A stretch of DNA of 64,000 nt, taken from assembly GCA_958349055.1 (NCBI GenBank), contig CATWBO010000001.1, positions 124,001 to 188,000 of the forward strand, in the 5' to 3' direction. The translations under genes and the position numbers were made by a program. Under the pieces are notes generated by a model. It searched no databases. It was given only the letters and a program-made list of their open reading frames with translations, and had not been told where the DNA came from. Shown in pieces: positions 9,056 through 17,715 of the stretch. Position 1 is the stretch's first letter, and every line of letters starts with the position of its first letter. This stretch comes from an uncultured bacterium (lineage in GTDB: Bacteria; Actinomycetota; Coriobacteriia; Coriobacteriales; Coriobacteriaceae).

Positions 9056-9880
9056 ATGACTGCGCCGTCTGATTTCAATTCGATTTCCGAGCTTGACGCC
9101 ACGCTCGTATTTCGCGTGGCCTATGATGGCTCGTCGTATAGTGGATTTGCCGAGCAGCCGGGACAGATGACGGTTGCGGGTGAGCTTCGTCGAGCCATCG
9201 AGACGCTGCTTCGCCGCCCGATCGATCTGACGTGCGCGGGGCGTACCGATGCTGGCGTGCATGCCGTTGCTCAGTACATCAGCGTGCCCGTAACGGACGC
9301 TGAGCTCGCTTGTACGCGCCGTAGGTGGCTGCGGGCTATGGATGCCCTGCTGCCCAAAGATATTGCCATAAACGAGGTCTACAGGGCCCGTAAAGGCTTT
9401 TCTGCTCGCTTTGACGCGCGTTCCCGTACGTATACGTATCGCATTGCCGATCGAGATGCGCGCCCCGTGCTGTCCCGCGGTGCCGTGTGGTGGCATCGCT
9501 ATCCCTTGGATGTTGAGGCTATGTCTGCTGCCTGCCCCGCGCTGCTGGGCGAGCAGGACTTTAAAAGCTTTTGCAAGGTTGCCTCGGCCGTTGGCAGGCC
9601 CACGCATCGCTGCGTGATGCGTGCCGAGTTTGGCCATGAGGTTGCGTTTGGCGAGGATATCCTGACGTTCACCATCGAGGGCAATGCGTTTCTGCATTCG
9701 ATGGTCCGTACGATCGTGGGCACGCTTGTCGAGATTGGCATGCATCGCCGTGAACCCGAGTGGATGCGCGAGGTTATCGATGCCTGTGAGCGTACTGCCG
9801 CCGGCCCTACGGCTCCTGCCTGCGGTCTTACGTTTATGGGCGTGGATTACGATCCCGCCGAGCTTGTCGTGCTCGACTAG
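9056..9880 (+). CDS. truA: tRNA pseudouridine(38-40) synthase
   Basis: TruA isomerizes uridines 38-40 in the tRNA anticodon arm. The product is 274 residues from ATG 9056, which follows ttgggagcgccc; the upstream in-frame TTG at 9041 has no ribosome binding site. The catalytic motif GRTDAGVHA places the nucleophilic Asp at residue 65. The N-terminal RVAYDGSSYSGFAEQP and C-terminal MVRTIVGTLVEIG segments are family signatures. TruA follows rplQ in many Gram-positives; here a terminator separates them. Confidence 0.95.
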   Translation: MTAPSDFNSISELDATLVFRVAYDGSSYSGFAEQPGQMTVAGELRRAIETLLRRPIDLTCAGRTDAGVHAVAQYISVPVTDAELACTRRRWLRAMDALLPKDIAINEVYRARKGFSARFDARSRTYTYRIADRDARPVLSRGAVWWHRYPLDVEAMSAACPALLGEQDFKSFCKVASAVGRPTHRCVMRAEFGHEVAFGEDILTFTIEGNAFLHSMVRTIVGTLVEIGMHRREPEWMREVIDACERTAAGPTAPACGLTFMGVDYDPAELVVLD

Positions 9881-10041
9881 GGGAGGGCTCGACGCGTCGT
9901 GCGTCGACACCTGCCATCTGTGGGCTGCGCGTGTTCAACATCTGTTCTTGGCGTGCAATACAACCGGTGTCTCATTGCTTTTATTGCCGGGGTGTACCAT
10001 GAACCACGATTTGATTGATAGCTGTCGAGAGGACGGATAAC

Positions 10042-11082
10042 TTGGTTCGACGTGGCTCGCATCCGCGACTTTCGGTGATCCTTGTGGTAGAAGGTTCGCC
10101 CAGCTATGCGATGCGCGCGCTCGAGAGTATCCAGAACCAAGACCTCTACGATATACAGATTGTCGTTGTCTGCCGCGACGCTGCGCCCGGTGTGCGCCAT
10201 TCGCTTCAAGTTGCTGCCGACAGGGACATCCATATTGATTTGATTGACGTCGAGGACGCGAAGCGCGGCGCTTGTCTTCGTGCCGGTTTTGCTGCCTCGC
10301 GCGGCTCTCAAATCATCGCCATGAACGTCGATGAGTGGTTTGCTCCGCAATCCCTTTCCAAGATGGTCGATATCGCGTGTGATACTGCGGCAGACATAGT
10401 GTTCCCCACGAAGTCGCTCGACCGCTATGATGCACATCGAGAGCGCCATTCGCGCGTCTTGGATGCTACTCATATTTCCATTGATAGCAAATCTTCGATG
10501 GTGGCCGGGCTGCCTCAGTTGATTTTAGGCGGCTTGGTTGCTCAAGCCTCTGGCGTGATGTATAGCCGTCCGTTGTTTGAGGCGTGCCTGTCGCATGGCA
10601 AGGCGTACCGTACGGTTGAGTTTATTGCATATGCGCTCTCGCAGGCACGATGCGTGTCCGGTTGCGGTGACGCTTGTTTCCACGCGGTGGCGCCTAAGCT
10701 TACAGACGCCTTTGATCCCACCATGTATGCTAGGGTATCCGATGACACCCAAGCGCTCGACGAGCTTGCGGACTCACTCTCGGAAGCAGATAGCGATGGT
10801 CTTCTCAAGCTGGCTAGCCAAAAGTTCTACTTTGCCGGACTGGTCGCCTGCATCGAGAATTTGTGTCTGAGCCCGCATGGGGTGTCGTCAATCGAACGTT
10901 CCGCCCGCATGCGTGATATGCTCGAGGCGCCTCGAACCCGTCAGATGGTCGCCGCGCTCAAGGACAACCATCGGGGACTCGGTCTGTTGTTTGGGCCGAT
11001 CGCCAGCGCCAAGCCCGCGCGCTGCGTGATGTGTACGCATCTGGCAGCTTTTCTTAACCGGACGGGCGCAAAAACCGCCTAA
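10042..11082 (+). CDS. GT2-like glycosyltransferase-fold protein, function unknown
   Basis: The 346-residue product opens with a GT-A fold signature: a basic start, then LSVILVVEGSPSYAMRALES and IQIVVVCRDA, with NVDEWFAPQSL at about residue 94 where family 2 enzymes carry their metal-binding Asp motif. The C-terminal half is not recognizable to me and there is no membrane segment. I choose TTG 10042 because gagagga (10027-10033) is ideally spaced; the frame remains open upstream. A 13-codon open frame (9999-10040) ends just before it. No acceptor or pathway can be inferred; argR downstream is separated by 132 bases. Confidence 0.6.
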   Translation: MVRRGSHPRLSVILVVEGSPSYAMRALESIQNQDLYDIQIVVVCRDAAPGVRHSLQVAADRDIHIDLIDVEDAKRGACLRAGFAASRGSQIIAMNVDEWFAPQSLSKMVDIACDTAADIVFPTKSLDRYDAHRERHSRVLDATHISIDSKSSMVAGLPQLILGGLVAQASGVMYSRPLFEACLSHGKAYRTVEFIAYALSQARCVSGCGDACFHAVAPKLTDAFDPTMYARVSDDTQALDELADSLSEADSDGLLKLASQKFYFAGLVACIENLCLSPHGVSSIERSARMRDMLEAPRTRQMVAALKDNHRGLGLLFGPIASAKPARCVMCTHLAAFLNRTGAKTA

Positions 11083-11088
11083 ACGGCT

Positions 11089-11126
11089 CATTTCGAAACA
11101 AACTTGCATAGAATTGTTTCGAAATG
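11089..11126. promoter_or_regulatory. Perfect 13-bp inverted repeat upstream of argR
   Basis: The arms catttcgaaacaa and ttgtttcgaaatg are perfect complements separated by 12 bases, starting just after the upstream gene's stop. There is no T-run after it, so it is more like an operator or a transcript hairpin than a terminator. A related TTTCGAAAC motif occurs upstream of gltB (48915-48924). Further down, attcaatcactgattga resembles ArgR half-sites, consistent with self-repression of argR, but this is weak. Confidence 0.4.
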
Positions 11127-11214
11127 CGTTCTTATTCACAAAAGCCTTCAAATAGCGCTAAACTATTCAATCACTGATTGATTGTCTCCGCCATCTTTTG
11201 GAGTGAGGGTTTGT

Positions 11215-11652
11215 ATGGCTAAAAAACGCAATGGGCGCCAGGATGCCATTAGAGATATTGTGCGCAATAAGGACGTCCGCACGCAGCGCGTGCTGGTTGA
11301 TGAGCTCCGTGCTATGGGCTTTGATTGCACGCAGGCGACTGTCTCTCGCGATATTGCCGACATGGGGCTGCGTAAGCTCCCTGAGGGCATCTATGTTCTG
11401 GCAGAGGACTTGCACCTGCAGCGTATGGTTTCCGAGCTCGTAACGGGCGTTCTGCGTACCGATAATCTGGTTATGATCAAGGCTCAGCCTGGCACGGCTT
11501 CCGGCATCGCCGCCGCCGTTGATGCGGCAGAGTTGCCCGATGTGCTTGGCTCGCTTGCCGGCAACGATACGATTTTGGTTATTGCCCAGACGGCTGAGGA
11601 CGGCGAGCGTCTCGAGGCGCTGATCAATAAGCTGAGCAATTCTCGCAAGTAG
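11215..11652 (+). CDS. argR: Arginine repressor ArgR
   Basis: ArgR is a hexameric arginine-dependent regulator of arginine synthesis and breakdown. The 145-residue product has an N-terminal winged helix with the recognition segment TQATVSRDIADMGLRKLP and a C-terminal domain with the arginine-contact motif GTASGIAAAVD and GNDTILVIAQ. The ATG at 11215 follows ggagtgagg; the frame extends upstream without a better start. No arginine biosynthesis genes are adjacent, so it acts in trans. A terminator follows. Confidence 0.93.
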   Translation: MAKKRNGRQDAIRDIVRNKDVRTQRVLVDELRAMGFDCTQATVSRDIADMGLRKLPEGIYVLAEDLHLQRMVSELVTGVLRTDNLVMIKAQPGTASGIAAAVDAAELPDVLGSLAGNDTILVIAQTAEDGERLEALINKLSNSRK

Positions 11653-11703
11653 GCGTGCGGGTCGTGCGCTCGGCACTGCGTGTGCTTGCATAGCGGCTTG
11701 TAA

Positions 11704-11733
11704 GGGGTATCGACGTTGGTCGGTACCCCTTTT
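11704..11733 (+). terminator. Intrinsic terminator of argR
   Basis: An 11-bp stem with one G-T wobble (ggggtatcgac / gtcggtacccc), loop gttg, is followed by TTTTGTTTG. It lies 51 bases after the argR stop. Confidence 0.85.
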
Positions 11734-11772
11734 GTTTGCCGGTATAAAGACCGCCCACCAGGTCGCTTCAAA

Positions 11773-11813
11773 CTAAAAGGCCCCGAGCAGTTCAATAAGC
11801 TGCTCGGGGCCTT
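11773..11813 (-). terminator. Intrinsic terminator of the class A PBP gene
   Basis: A 14-bp perfect stem (aaggccccgagcag / ctgctcggggcctt) with a 9-base loop. On the minus strand it is followed by CCTTTTAG, giving the T-run. It lies just past the minus-strand stop at 11836, so convergent argR and PBP transcripts each have a terminator. Confidence 0.85.
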
Positions 11814-11835
11814 GTTGGCTTTAGTCGCGTACTTC

Positions 11836-14034
11836 TTAGCCGACCGTATCGTCAGGCGTGGGCGAGGGGTCGGGAGTGGGCGTAGGCGTAGGCGTGCCGC
11901 CATCGCCGCCGGTCGAACCACCAGTGGAGCCGCCCGTCGAGCCACCGGTCGTACCGGTGCCGCCGGTGGTGTCGCCGCCCGTGGTCTCGGTGGTAGTGGT
12001 CGTCGTGGTAGTCGTTGTGGTGGTTTCCTCTTCCTCTTCCTTTTCGTCCTTGTCCTTGTCGTCGTTCTCCGACTTCTTGGTGTTATTGGTGCCGTAGAAC
12101 TTCCAGACGCTGTTGTTCTTGTAGGTGGGCGCCGTTCCGGTCGCAAACTCCTCGCGCTCGGTACCGGTCAGAACGGTGTTCATAAACCGCTTAAAGACAG
12201 GCAGGTTGGTGCTGTCGCCCAGCAGGTCCGTGCCGTACTTTTGGATGGGGATCTCGCCCGCGGAATAGCCGGTCCACAGGGCGCACGCCAGCTGCGGGGT
12301 ATAGCCGCAGAACCACAGGTTGGTGGTGTTGTCGGTGGTGCCCGTCTTGCCGGCATAGGGCTGGTTGACGCTCAGGGCGCCGGCAGCACCCGTACCGCTG
12401 CCCTGCATGACGCCGGACAGAACATCGGTGACCGCGGCGGCCTCGCCCTCGGTAAGCACCTGTGAGGGATTGTCGGTGTGCTGGTACAGCACCGAACCGG
12501 TACGAGAGTCAATCTCGGTGATGGCGATCGGCTGGCGATAGTAGCCGCCGTTGGCAAACGTCGCGTAGGCGGCGGCCATCTCGAGCGGCGAGATCGAGCC
12601 GGTGCCGAGGGTCATGACGGGAACGTCCTCGATGTTGTCCTTGGCGGGGTCGATGCCGAGCTTTTTGACGAGCGAGATGATCTTGCTGTTGCCGACGGCT
12701 TCCGCCACCTGGATGTAGCCGGTGTTGGAGGAGTATGCCGTCGCCTGCTTAAGCGTGATGTTGCCATAGCTCTGGTTGGCGTAATTTTGGACCTCGGTCG
12801 TGGTGCCCTTGGCCTTGAGCGGCGAGTTGCAGTTGAGGGTGACGTTGGGGTTCATGCCGTTTTGGATGGCAGTTGCCAGGGTAAAGGCCTTAAAGGTGGA
12901 GCCGACGGGACGCTTGGCCGTGGCATGGTTTACGTGGTTCTCGTCGGCGTTGTAGTCGTAGCCGCCCACCATGCACTTGATGTAGCCGGTCTTGGGGTCG
13001 ACGACGACCATGCCCATGTCCAGGCCGTCAAGCGAGAGCGTGTCGAGCTGCTCGCGGACGGCATTCTCTGCCACCTGCTGCATCGTGGGGTCGATGGTGG
13101 TCTTGACGGTCAGACCGCCCTTAAAGAGCACGTCGGTCGAGAACTCCTGCTCCAGCAGCTGCTTGACGTAGGAGACAAAGTAGGGCTGCGAGTAAACGTC
13201 GACGCCGCTGCCCGAGATTTCGGTCACGTTGAGGGTGATGGGCTCGGCCTGTGCGGCATCGTGTTCCTCCTGGGTGATGTGGCCCAGGCGCAGCATGTTG
13301 TCGAGAACCTTGTTGCGGCGAGACAGTGCCAGATCGGGATTGACCGTGGGGTCGTACTGCGAAGGCGAGTTGGGAAGGCCGATGAGCAGCGCGGCCTCGC
13401 TGAGGGTGAGGTCGGCGGCGCTCTTGGACAGATAGGTCTCGGCTGCGGCCTCGATGCCGTAGGCGCCGTGGCCGTAATAGATGGTGTTGAGGTACATCAT
13501 GAGGATCTCGTCTTTGGAGTACATGTCCTCCATCTTAATGGCGATGTAGGCCTCGCGCACCTTACGCTCAATGGTCGATTCGAACTGCTCCTCCTGCAGG
13601 ATGGTGTTGCGCACAAGCTGCTGGGTGATAGTCGAGGCGCCTTCGTGCCCGCCGCCGAGGGTTGCCACCGCAGCACGCGCGATACCCCACAGGTCGATAC
13701 CGCCGTGCTCGTAGAAGCGCTCGTCCTCGACGTCAACGGTGCCCTGCAGCACGTAGGGGGAGACCTCGTCCTTGGTGATGGACTTGCGGTTTTGCGTGTA
13801 GAAGCTCGCGATCTTGTTGCCGTTGCAGTCGACGATCTCGGTGGGCTCGCTCACCAGATACGCGTTGGCGTCGGTGTAGTCGGGCAGATCGGACAGCCAG
13901 CGGTTGACGTTGCCGACCATGCCGATGCCAAACGCCACGCCCGCAATCAGCAGAAAGCCCAAAAACGAGAGCAGGATTATGGGCAGGGCGTGCGTCTTTG
14001 AACGGCTGTGTCCCTGTCGTTGGCGAGGACCCAT
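11836..14034 (-). CDS. Class A penicillin-binding protein (transglycosylase/transpeptidase)
   Basis: Polymerizes and crosslinks peptidoglycan outside the membrane. From ATG 14034 (after ctggaggtcaata on the minus strand) the product is 732 residues. A single membrane anchor spans about residues 16-40. The GT51 domain shows EDERFYEHGG (catalytic Glu103) and STITQQL (134-140). The transpeptidase domain has STFK (Ser379), SSN (435-437) and KTG (563-565). After residue 655 comes an acidic Lys/Asp/Glu run, twelve consecutive Thr, then Gly/Ser/Thr repeats and PTPTPTP. Such tails are common in actinobacterial PBPs and may span the wall. Confidence 0.95.
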   Translation of the reverse strand: MGPRQRQGHSRSKTHALPIILLSFLGFLLIAGVAFGIGMVGNVNRWLSDLPDYTDANAYLVSEPTEIVDCNGNKIASFYTQNRKSITKDEVSPYVLQGTVDVEDERFYEHGGIDLWGIARAAVATLGGGHEGASTITQQLVRNTILQEEQFESTIERKVREAYIAIKMEDMYSKDEILMMYLNTIYYGHGAYGIEAAAETYLSKSAADLTLSEAALLIGLPNSPSQYDPTVNPDLALSRRNKVLDNMLRLGHITQEEHDAAQAEPITLNVTEISGSGVDVYSQPYFVSYVKQLLEQEFSTDVLFKGGLTVKTTIDPTMQQVAENAVREQLDTLSLDGLDMGMVVVDPKTGYIKCMVGGYDYNADENHVNHATAKRPVGSTFKAFTLATAIQNGMNPNVTLNCNSPLKAKGTTTEVQNYANQSYGNITLKQATAYSSNTGYIQVAEAVGNSKIISLVKKLGIDPAKDNIEDVPVMTLGTGSISPLEMAAAYATFANGGYYRQPIAITEIDSRTGSVLYQHTDNPSQVLTEGEAAAVTDVLSGVMQGSGTGAAGALSVNQPYAGKTGTTDNTTNLWFCGYTPQLACALWTGYSAGEIPIQKYGTDLLGDSTNLPVFKRFMNTVLTGTEREEFATGTAPTYKNNSVWKFYGTNNTKKSENDDKDKDEKEEEEETTTTTTTTTTTTETTGGDTTGGTGTTGGSTGGSTGGSTGGDGGTPTPTPTPDPSPTPDDTVG

Positions 14035-14196
14035 ATATTGACCTCCAGGTATGTCGTGCCGGACGGTGGATGTGCCGTCGGGGCAGGATGGACATAAGTT
14101 ATTACACGATAAACCAAACGGGGCGCGCGAGGCCTCGTGTATGCTTGAAGACGGCATTTTTCAGAGTGAATGCATACCTTGGTAAGGAGTTTGTCG

Positions 14197-16155
14197 ATGG
14201 CGATTCGGGCGATGGGGCCGAGCGGACAATACGAGACTGGATTGGATGTTGTCAGTGCGGCGCTGCCCGAGCTGCTGGCGCCGGCGGGCGGACTCGACCA
14301 GATGCTTGCGGCTATCGCCGCGGGTGCCGATGCCATCTATGCGGGGCTGGGCGGCTTTAACGCCCGTGTGAGCGCCCACGGCTTTACGGATGACGAGTTT
14401 GCGCGCGGCTGCGCCGTGGCGCATGCCCATGGCGTGCGTGTATACGTGACGCTCAACGTGTTCGTGTTTGACGATGAGTTGTCCGACGCGGTGGCGTTGG
14501 GAGCTCATGCACTGGAGCTGGGCGCCGATGCTCTGATTGTGGCCGATGCCGGGTTGGCCTGCGCGCTGCGCGCGGCGATTCCCGGGGTCGAGATTCACCT
14601 GTCCACGCAGGCGGGCGCTCATAGCGAGGGTGCCGTGCGACTTGCCGCCGATGAGCTGGGGGTCGAGCGCGTGACGACGGCACGCGAGCTGACGGTCGAC
14701 GAGATTGCGGCGCTCTGTGCCACGGGCGTGCCCATCGAGGTATTCTGCGACGGTGCGATTTGCATCGGCTATTCGGGGGCGTGCGAGTTCTCGGCCCTGC
14801 GGCGTGGGCGCTCGGCGATGCGCGGCGACTGCACGCAGCCGTGCCGTCTGGCGTACGACCTGGTGGACGAGGCGGGACAGAGCGTTGTCGCCGTCGAGGG
14901 AGATCGCCTGCTGTGCCCGCGCGACTATCTGGGTATTGCGCATCTGCCCGAGCTTGTAGATGCCGGCGTGGCGTCGCTCAAGATCGAGGGGCGCATGAAG
15001 AACCCCGATTACGTATTCAACGTGGTGCGGGTGTGGCGCCGGGCACTCGATATGCTGTGCGACGGCGCGTGGGACCCCGGTGCCGTGGAAGAGTTTGAGC
15101 GCGAGCTGGGAAGGTCGTTTAACCGTGGGTTTACCGATGCGTACCTGCGAGGGCGTTCGGGCGCCGAGCTGATGAGCTTTGAGCGCGCAATTAACCAGGG
15201 CGTGCGCGTGGGGCGCTTGGTCGCTGTGGGCCACGAAGAGGTGACCGTTGAGCTCGACGCCGCCGTGGCGGCGGGTGACACGCTCGAGATTCGGTTCTAT
15301 CCGGGTGTCGACGCGCGTCCCGATGTGCCCAAGCGCTGGCCGCAGGTGCCCTGCCCGGTGGATGCCGCAGCGGGGAAGCGCGTCGTCGTGCATTGCAAGC
15401 GTAAGGTGGACACGGACTGCGAGGTATACCTGATTCGCAGCGCCGGCGTGTTGGATCAGACAGCGGCGGTGTTGGAGCGCATGCGGGCCGAGGCGGATGC
15501 GATTGCGCCCGTTGCGCGTGCCGTTGAGGTGCTGCCCTTTGAGGACATTGCGGTGGATGGCGGTGCGTCGACGGAGTTGGTGGAGCGCGCGGTTCCCGCT
15601 CGCATGGTTTTTGCTTGGCAGCTGATGGATGCCGACCCGCGCGGAGAACTCGATTTGTCTGACGCCGTTGTGGTGCTTGACGAAGTGTGCCGTGCTGGTG
15701 ACGCTGACCGGACCTGCTCGCTGATGCAGCGTGCCGGGCGCGTCGTCTGCCGCAACCTGGGACAGGTGGTGATCGCTCGCGAGTTGGGCGTGACGTTTGA
15801 CGTGGCGGCACCGGTGTTCTGCGCGAATCGGGCCACGCTTACCTGGCTGCGCGGACTCGGGGCGGGGCGGGTGTACTTGCCGGCCGAGTTGCTCGGCAAT
15901 GATGCGGAACGTATTGCCGAGCTTGCCGCTTGTCCCGGTGTCTTGGGGCCTGTCGATGCCGACCGTCCCGAGCTCATGGTGTGCGAGCACTGTTTGCTGA
16001 CTGCCGAGGGCGCCTGCGCCACGGATGCAACGGGGCAGGTTTGTTGCCGTGACTGCTCGCGCCGTCAGCAGGCACGCTTTTTGGTCGAACGTGACGGCAC
16101 GCGTTTGCCGGTCGTTATCGACGCGTGCGGCAGGACGAGGATTTTCCTGTCGTAG
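14197..16155 (+). CDS. Peptidase U32 family protein (probable tRNA/rRNA hydroxylation factor type)
   Basis: The 652-residue product has the N-terminal U32 barrel (LPELLAPAGGLDQMLAAIAAGADAIYAG) and a perfect U32 signature, EVFCDGAICIGYSGACEFS, near residue 187, followed by GDCTQPCR. These cysteines are conserved in TrhP and RlhA, which take part in hydroxylating U34 of tRNA or C2501 of 23S rRNA; older annotations call the family collagenase. The middle region fits the U32 collagenase-type accessory domain. A Cys-rich C-terminus (CEHC, CCRDC) may bind metal. ATG 14197 follows aaggag; upstream in-frame starts lack a site. Exact substrate not assignable. Confidence 0.85.
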   Translation: MAIRAMGPSGQYETGLDVVSAALPELLAPAGGLDQMLAAIAAGADAIYAGLGGFNARVSAHGFTDDEFARGCAVAHAHGVRVYVTLNVFVFDDELSDAVALGAHALELGADALIVADAGLACALRAAIPGVEIHLSTQAGAHSEGAVRLAADELGVERVTTARELTVDEIAALCATGVPIEVFCDGAICIGYSGACEFSALRRGRSAMRGDCTQPCRLAYDLVDEAGQSVVAVEGDRLLCPRDYLGIAHLPELVDAGVASLKIEGRMKNPDYVFNVVRVWRRALDMLCDGAWDPGAVEEFERELGRSFNRGFTDAYLRGRSGAELMSFERAINQGVRVGRLVAVGHEEVTVELDAAVAAGDTLEIRFYPGVDARPDVPKRWPQVPCPVDAAAGKRVVVHCKRKVDTDCEVYLIRSAGVLDQTAAVLERMRAEADAIAPVARAVEVLPFEDIAVDGGASTELVERAVPARMVFAWQLMDADPRGELDLSDAVVVLDEVCRAGDADRTCSLMQRAGRVVCRNLGQVVIARELGVTFDVAAPVFCANRATLTWLRGLGAGRVYLPAELLGNDAERIAELAACPGVLGPVDADRPELMVCEHCLLTAEGACATDATGQVCCRDCSRRQQARFLVERDGTRLPVVIDACGRTRIFLS

Positions 16156-16252
16156 GTGTTCGGCCGCGCCGTTTTGGTTATCATAAGAGAGTTTATGAAC
16201 TTCCAGCACCGCCGTATCCGGTGAGGGTGCTATAGCAAAAGGAGGATACCCA

Positions 16253-17464
16253 ATGCTGTCTGTCGACGAGCAAATGCGTATCATCACCTCGGGTGCAGCG
16301 CAGATCGTCCCCGAGGCCGACCTTCGCAAGAAGCTTGAGAAGGGCGAGCCCCTCAACATCAAGCTCGGCGTCGATCCCACCAGCCCCGACCTGCACCTGG
16401 GCCATGCCGTGCCCCTGCGCAAGATGCGTCAGTTCCAGGACCTGGGCCACAACGTCACCCTCATCATCGGCAACGGTACCGCGCTGATCGGCGATCCTTC
16501 AGGCAAGAACTCCACCCGCCCGCAGCTTTCGCAGGAGCAGATCGAGGCCAACGCCGAGACCTACGTGAGCCAGGCCATGAAGATCCTGGATCCCGAGAAG
16601 ACCACCATCGTGCACAACGGCGACTGGATCTTGTCGATGGACCTGGCCGGCCTGCTGCAGGTGTGCTCCAAGTTCACCGTCGCCCGCATCCTCGAGCGCG
16701 ACGACTTTACCAAGCGCTACCAGTCCCAGACGCCGATCGCCCTGCACGAGTTCCTGTACCCCGTGATGCAGGCCTTCGACTCCGTGCAGATCAAGGCCGA
16801 CGTTGAGATGGGCGGCACCGATCAGCTCTTCAACCTGCTCGCCGGCCGCGAGCTCATGGAGAAGATGGGCATGGAGCCGCAGGTCGCGCTCACCATGCCG
16901 CTGCTCGAGGGCACCGATGGCGTGCGCAAGATGTCCAAGTCCTACGGCAACTACATCGGCCTGACCGACGCTCCCAAGGATATGTTCGGCAAGACCATGT
17001 CCATCCCTGACGAGATGATCGGCAAGTACTACCGTCTGGCCAGCTCGCTCACACCGGCCGAGGTCGACAAGATCGACGCCGCCCTGGCCGACGGTTCCGC
17101 CGACCCCTATGAGCTCAAGCGCGCTCTGGGCCGCGACCTGTGCGACACCTACCATGGTGCTGGTGCCGGTGACGAGGCTCAGGCCGAGTTCGACCGCGTG
17201 TTCAAGGAGGGCCAGCTTGCCGACTTCCCCGAGAAGCACGTTGAGCTGACCGTTAACGATGAGGGCCAGATCTACCTCGCCGGCCTGCTGAAGGACCTGG
17301 GTCTTTCGGCCAGCGCCGGCCAGGCCCGCCGCGATATCGATGGCGGCGGCGTCAAGATCAACGGCAAGGCCGTGGCTCCCAAGAGCTACAACATCGACCC
17401 CAGCGCACTCAAGCTGGGCGATACCCTCTCCGTAGGCAAGCGCAAGGGCTTCAAGCTGGTCTAA
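16253..17464 (+). CDS. tyrS: Tyrosyl-tRNA synthetase
   Basis: Charges tRNA-Tyr. The 403-residue product has the class I HIGH motif as HLGH (about residues 47-50), the KMSKS loop as RKMSKSYGN (about 225) and a C-terminal S4-like RNA-binding domain. Its sequence style (DPTSPDLHLGHAVPLRKMRQFQDLGH) places it in the TyrZ/TyrS2-type branch. The ATG follows aaaaggaggataccca. The leader is short (97 bases to the preceding gene) with a -10-like TATCAT at 16179-16184 and no T-box features. A terminator follows. Confidence 0.96.
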   Translation: MLSVDEQMRIITSGAAQIVPEADLRKKLEKGEPLNIKLGVDPTSPDLHLGHAVPLRKMRQFQDLGHNVTLIIGNGTALIGDPSGKNSTRPQLSQEQIEANAETYVSQAMKILDPEKTTIVHNGDWILSMDLAGLLQVCSKFTVARILERDDFTKRYQSQTPIALHEFLYPVMQAFDSVQIKADVEMGGTDQLFNLLAGRELMEKMGMEPQVALTMPLLEGTDGVRKMSKSYGNYIGLTDAPKDMFGKTMSIPDEMIGKYYRLASSLTPAEVDKIDAALADGSADPYELKRALGRDLCDTYHGAGAGDEAQAEFDRVFKEGQLADFPEKHVELTVNDEGQIYLAGLLKDLGLSASAGQARRDIDGGGVKINGKAVAPKSYNIDPSALKLGDTLSVGKRKGFKLV

Positions 17465-17491
17465 CGAGCAAGTTGACCTCACAAGTGCAAC

Positions 17492-17529
17492 AAGGCCGCA
17501 GCCGGAACGATTTCGGCTGCGGCCTTTTT
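17492..17529 (+). terminator. Intrinsic terminator of tyrS
   Basis: A 13-bp perfect stem (aaggccgcagccg / cggctgcggcctt) with a 9-base loop runs into a T-run (17525-17529). It lies 28 bases after the tyrS stop. Confidence 0.9.
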
Positions 17530-17577
17530 GGCACTTGGGGACGTTCCTTTTGTGCCGGCACTTTGGGACACTCCTTG
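17530..17577. repeat. GGGACGTTCC-type intergenic repeat, copy 1
   Basis: Contains ggggacgttccttttgtgcc, then ggcactttgggacactcctt. The same core appears at 20531-20580 and, as a large inverted repeat, at 55239-55317. It is always intergenic and follows a gene end. It resembles REP-type elements with GGGGAC cores, but no tyrosine transposase gene is in the window. Confidence 0.75.
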
Positions 17578-17659
17578 TCATTATGCGGGCTGGCGTGCGC
17601 CGTTAAGCCGAGGGGTGTATTCCCGACCCTCCGTTTGGGCATACAATGGCTATTGGTTT

Positions 17660-17696
17660 GCTGCGGTGAAGGTCTGCCCGCTCCGCAGCTTTTTTC
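17660..17696 (+). promoter_or_regulatory. Terminator-like hairpin in the ade leader
   Basis: Stem gctgcgg / ccgcagc (17660-17666, 17683-17689) followed by six T residues, ending 10 bases before the ade ribosome binding site (aaaggag). A -10-like TACAAT lies at 17642-17647, so the hairpin would open the transcript. This could be an attenuator. I see no purine-riboswitch core. Confidence 0.5.
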
Positions 17697-17715
17697 TACG
17701 GTTAAAGGAGTATGT

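Noticed and set aside
16156..16252. T-box leader upstream of tyrS
   Set aside because: The leader is under 100 bases and lacks the T-box sequence, specifier loop and antiterminator.
17600..17715. Purine riboswitch upstream of ade
   Set aside because: The conserved purine-riboswitch core loops are not present; only a terminator-like hairpin is visible.
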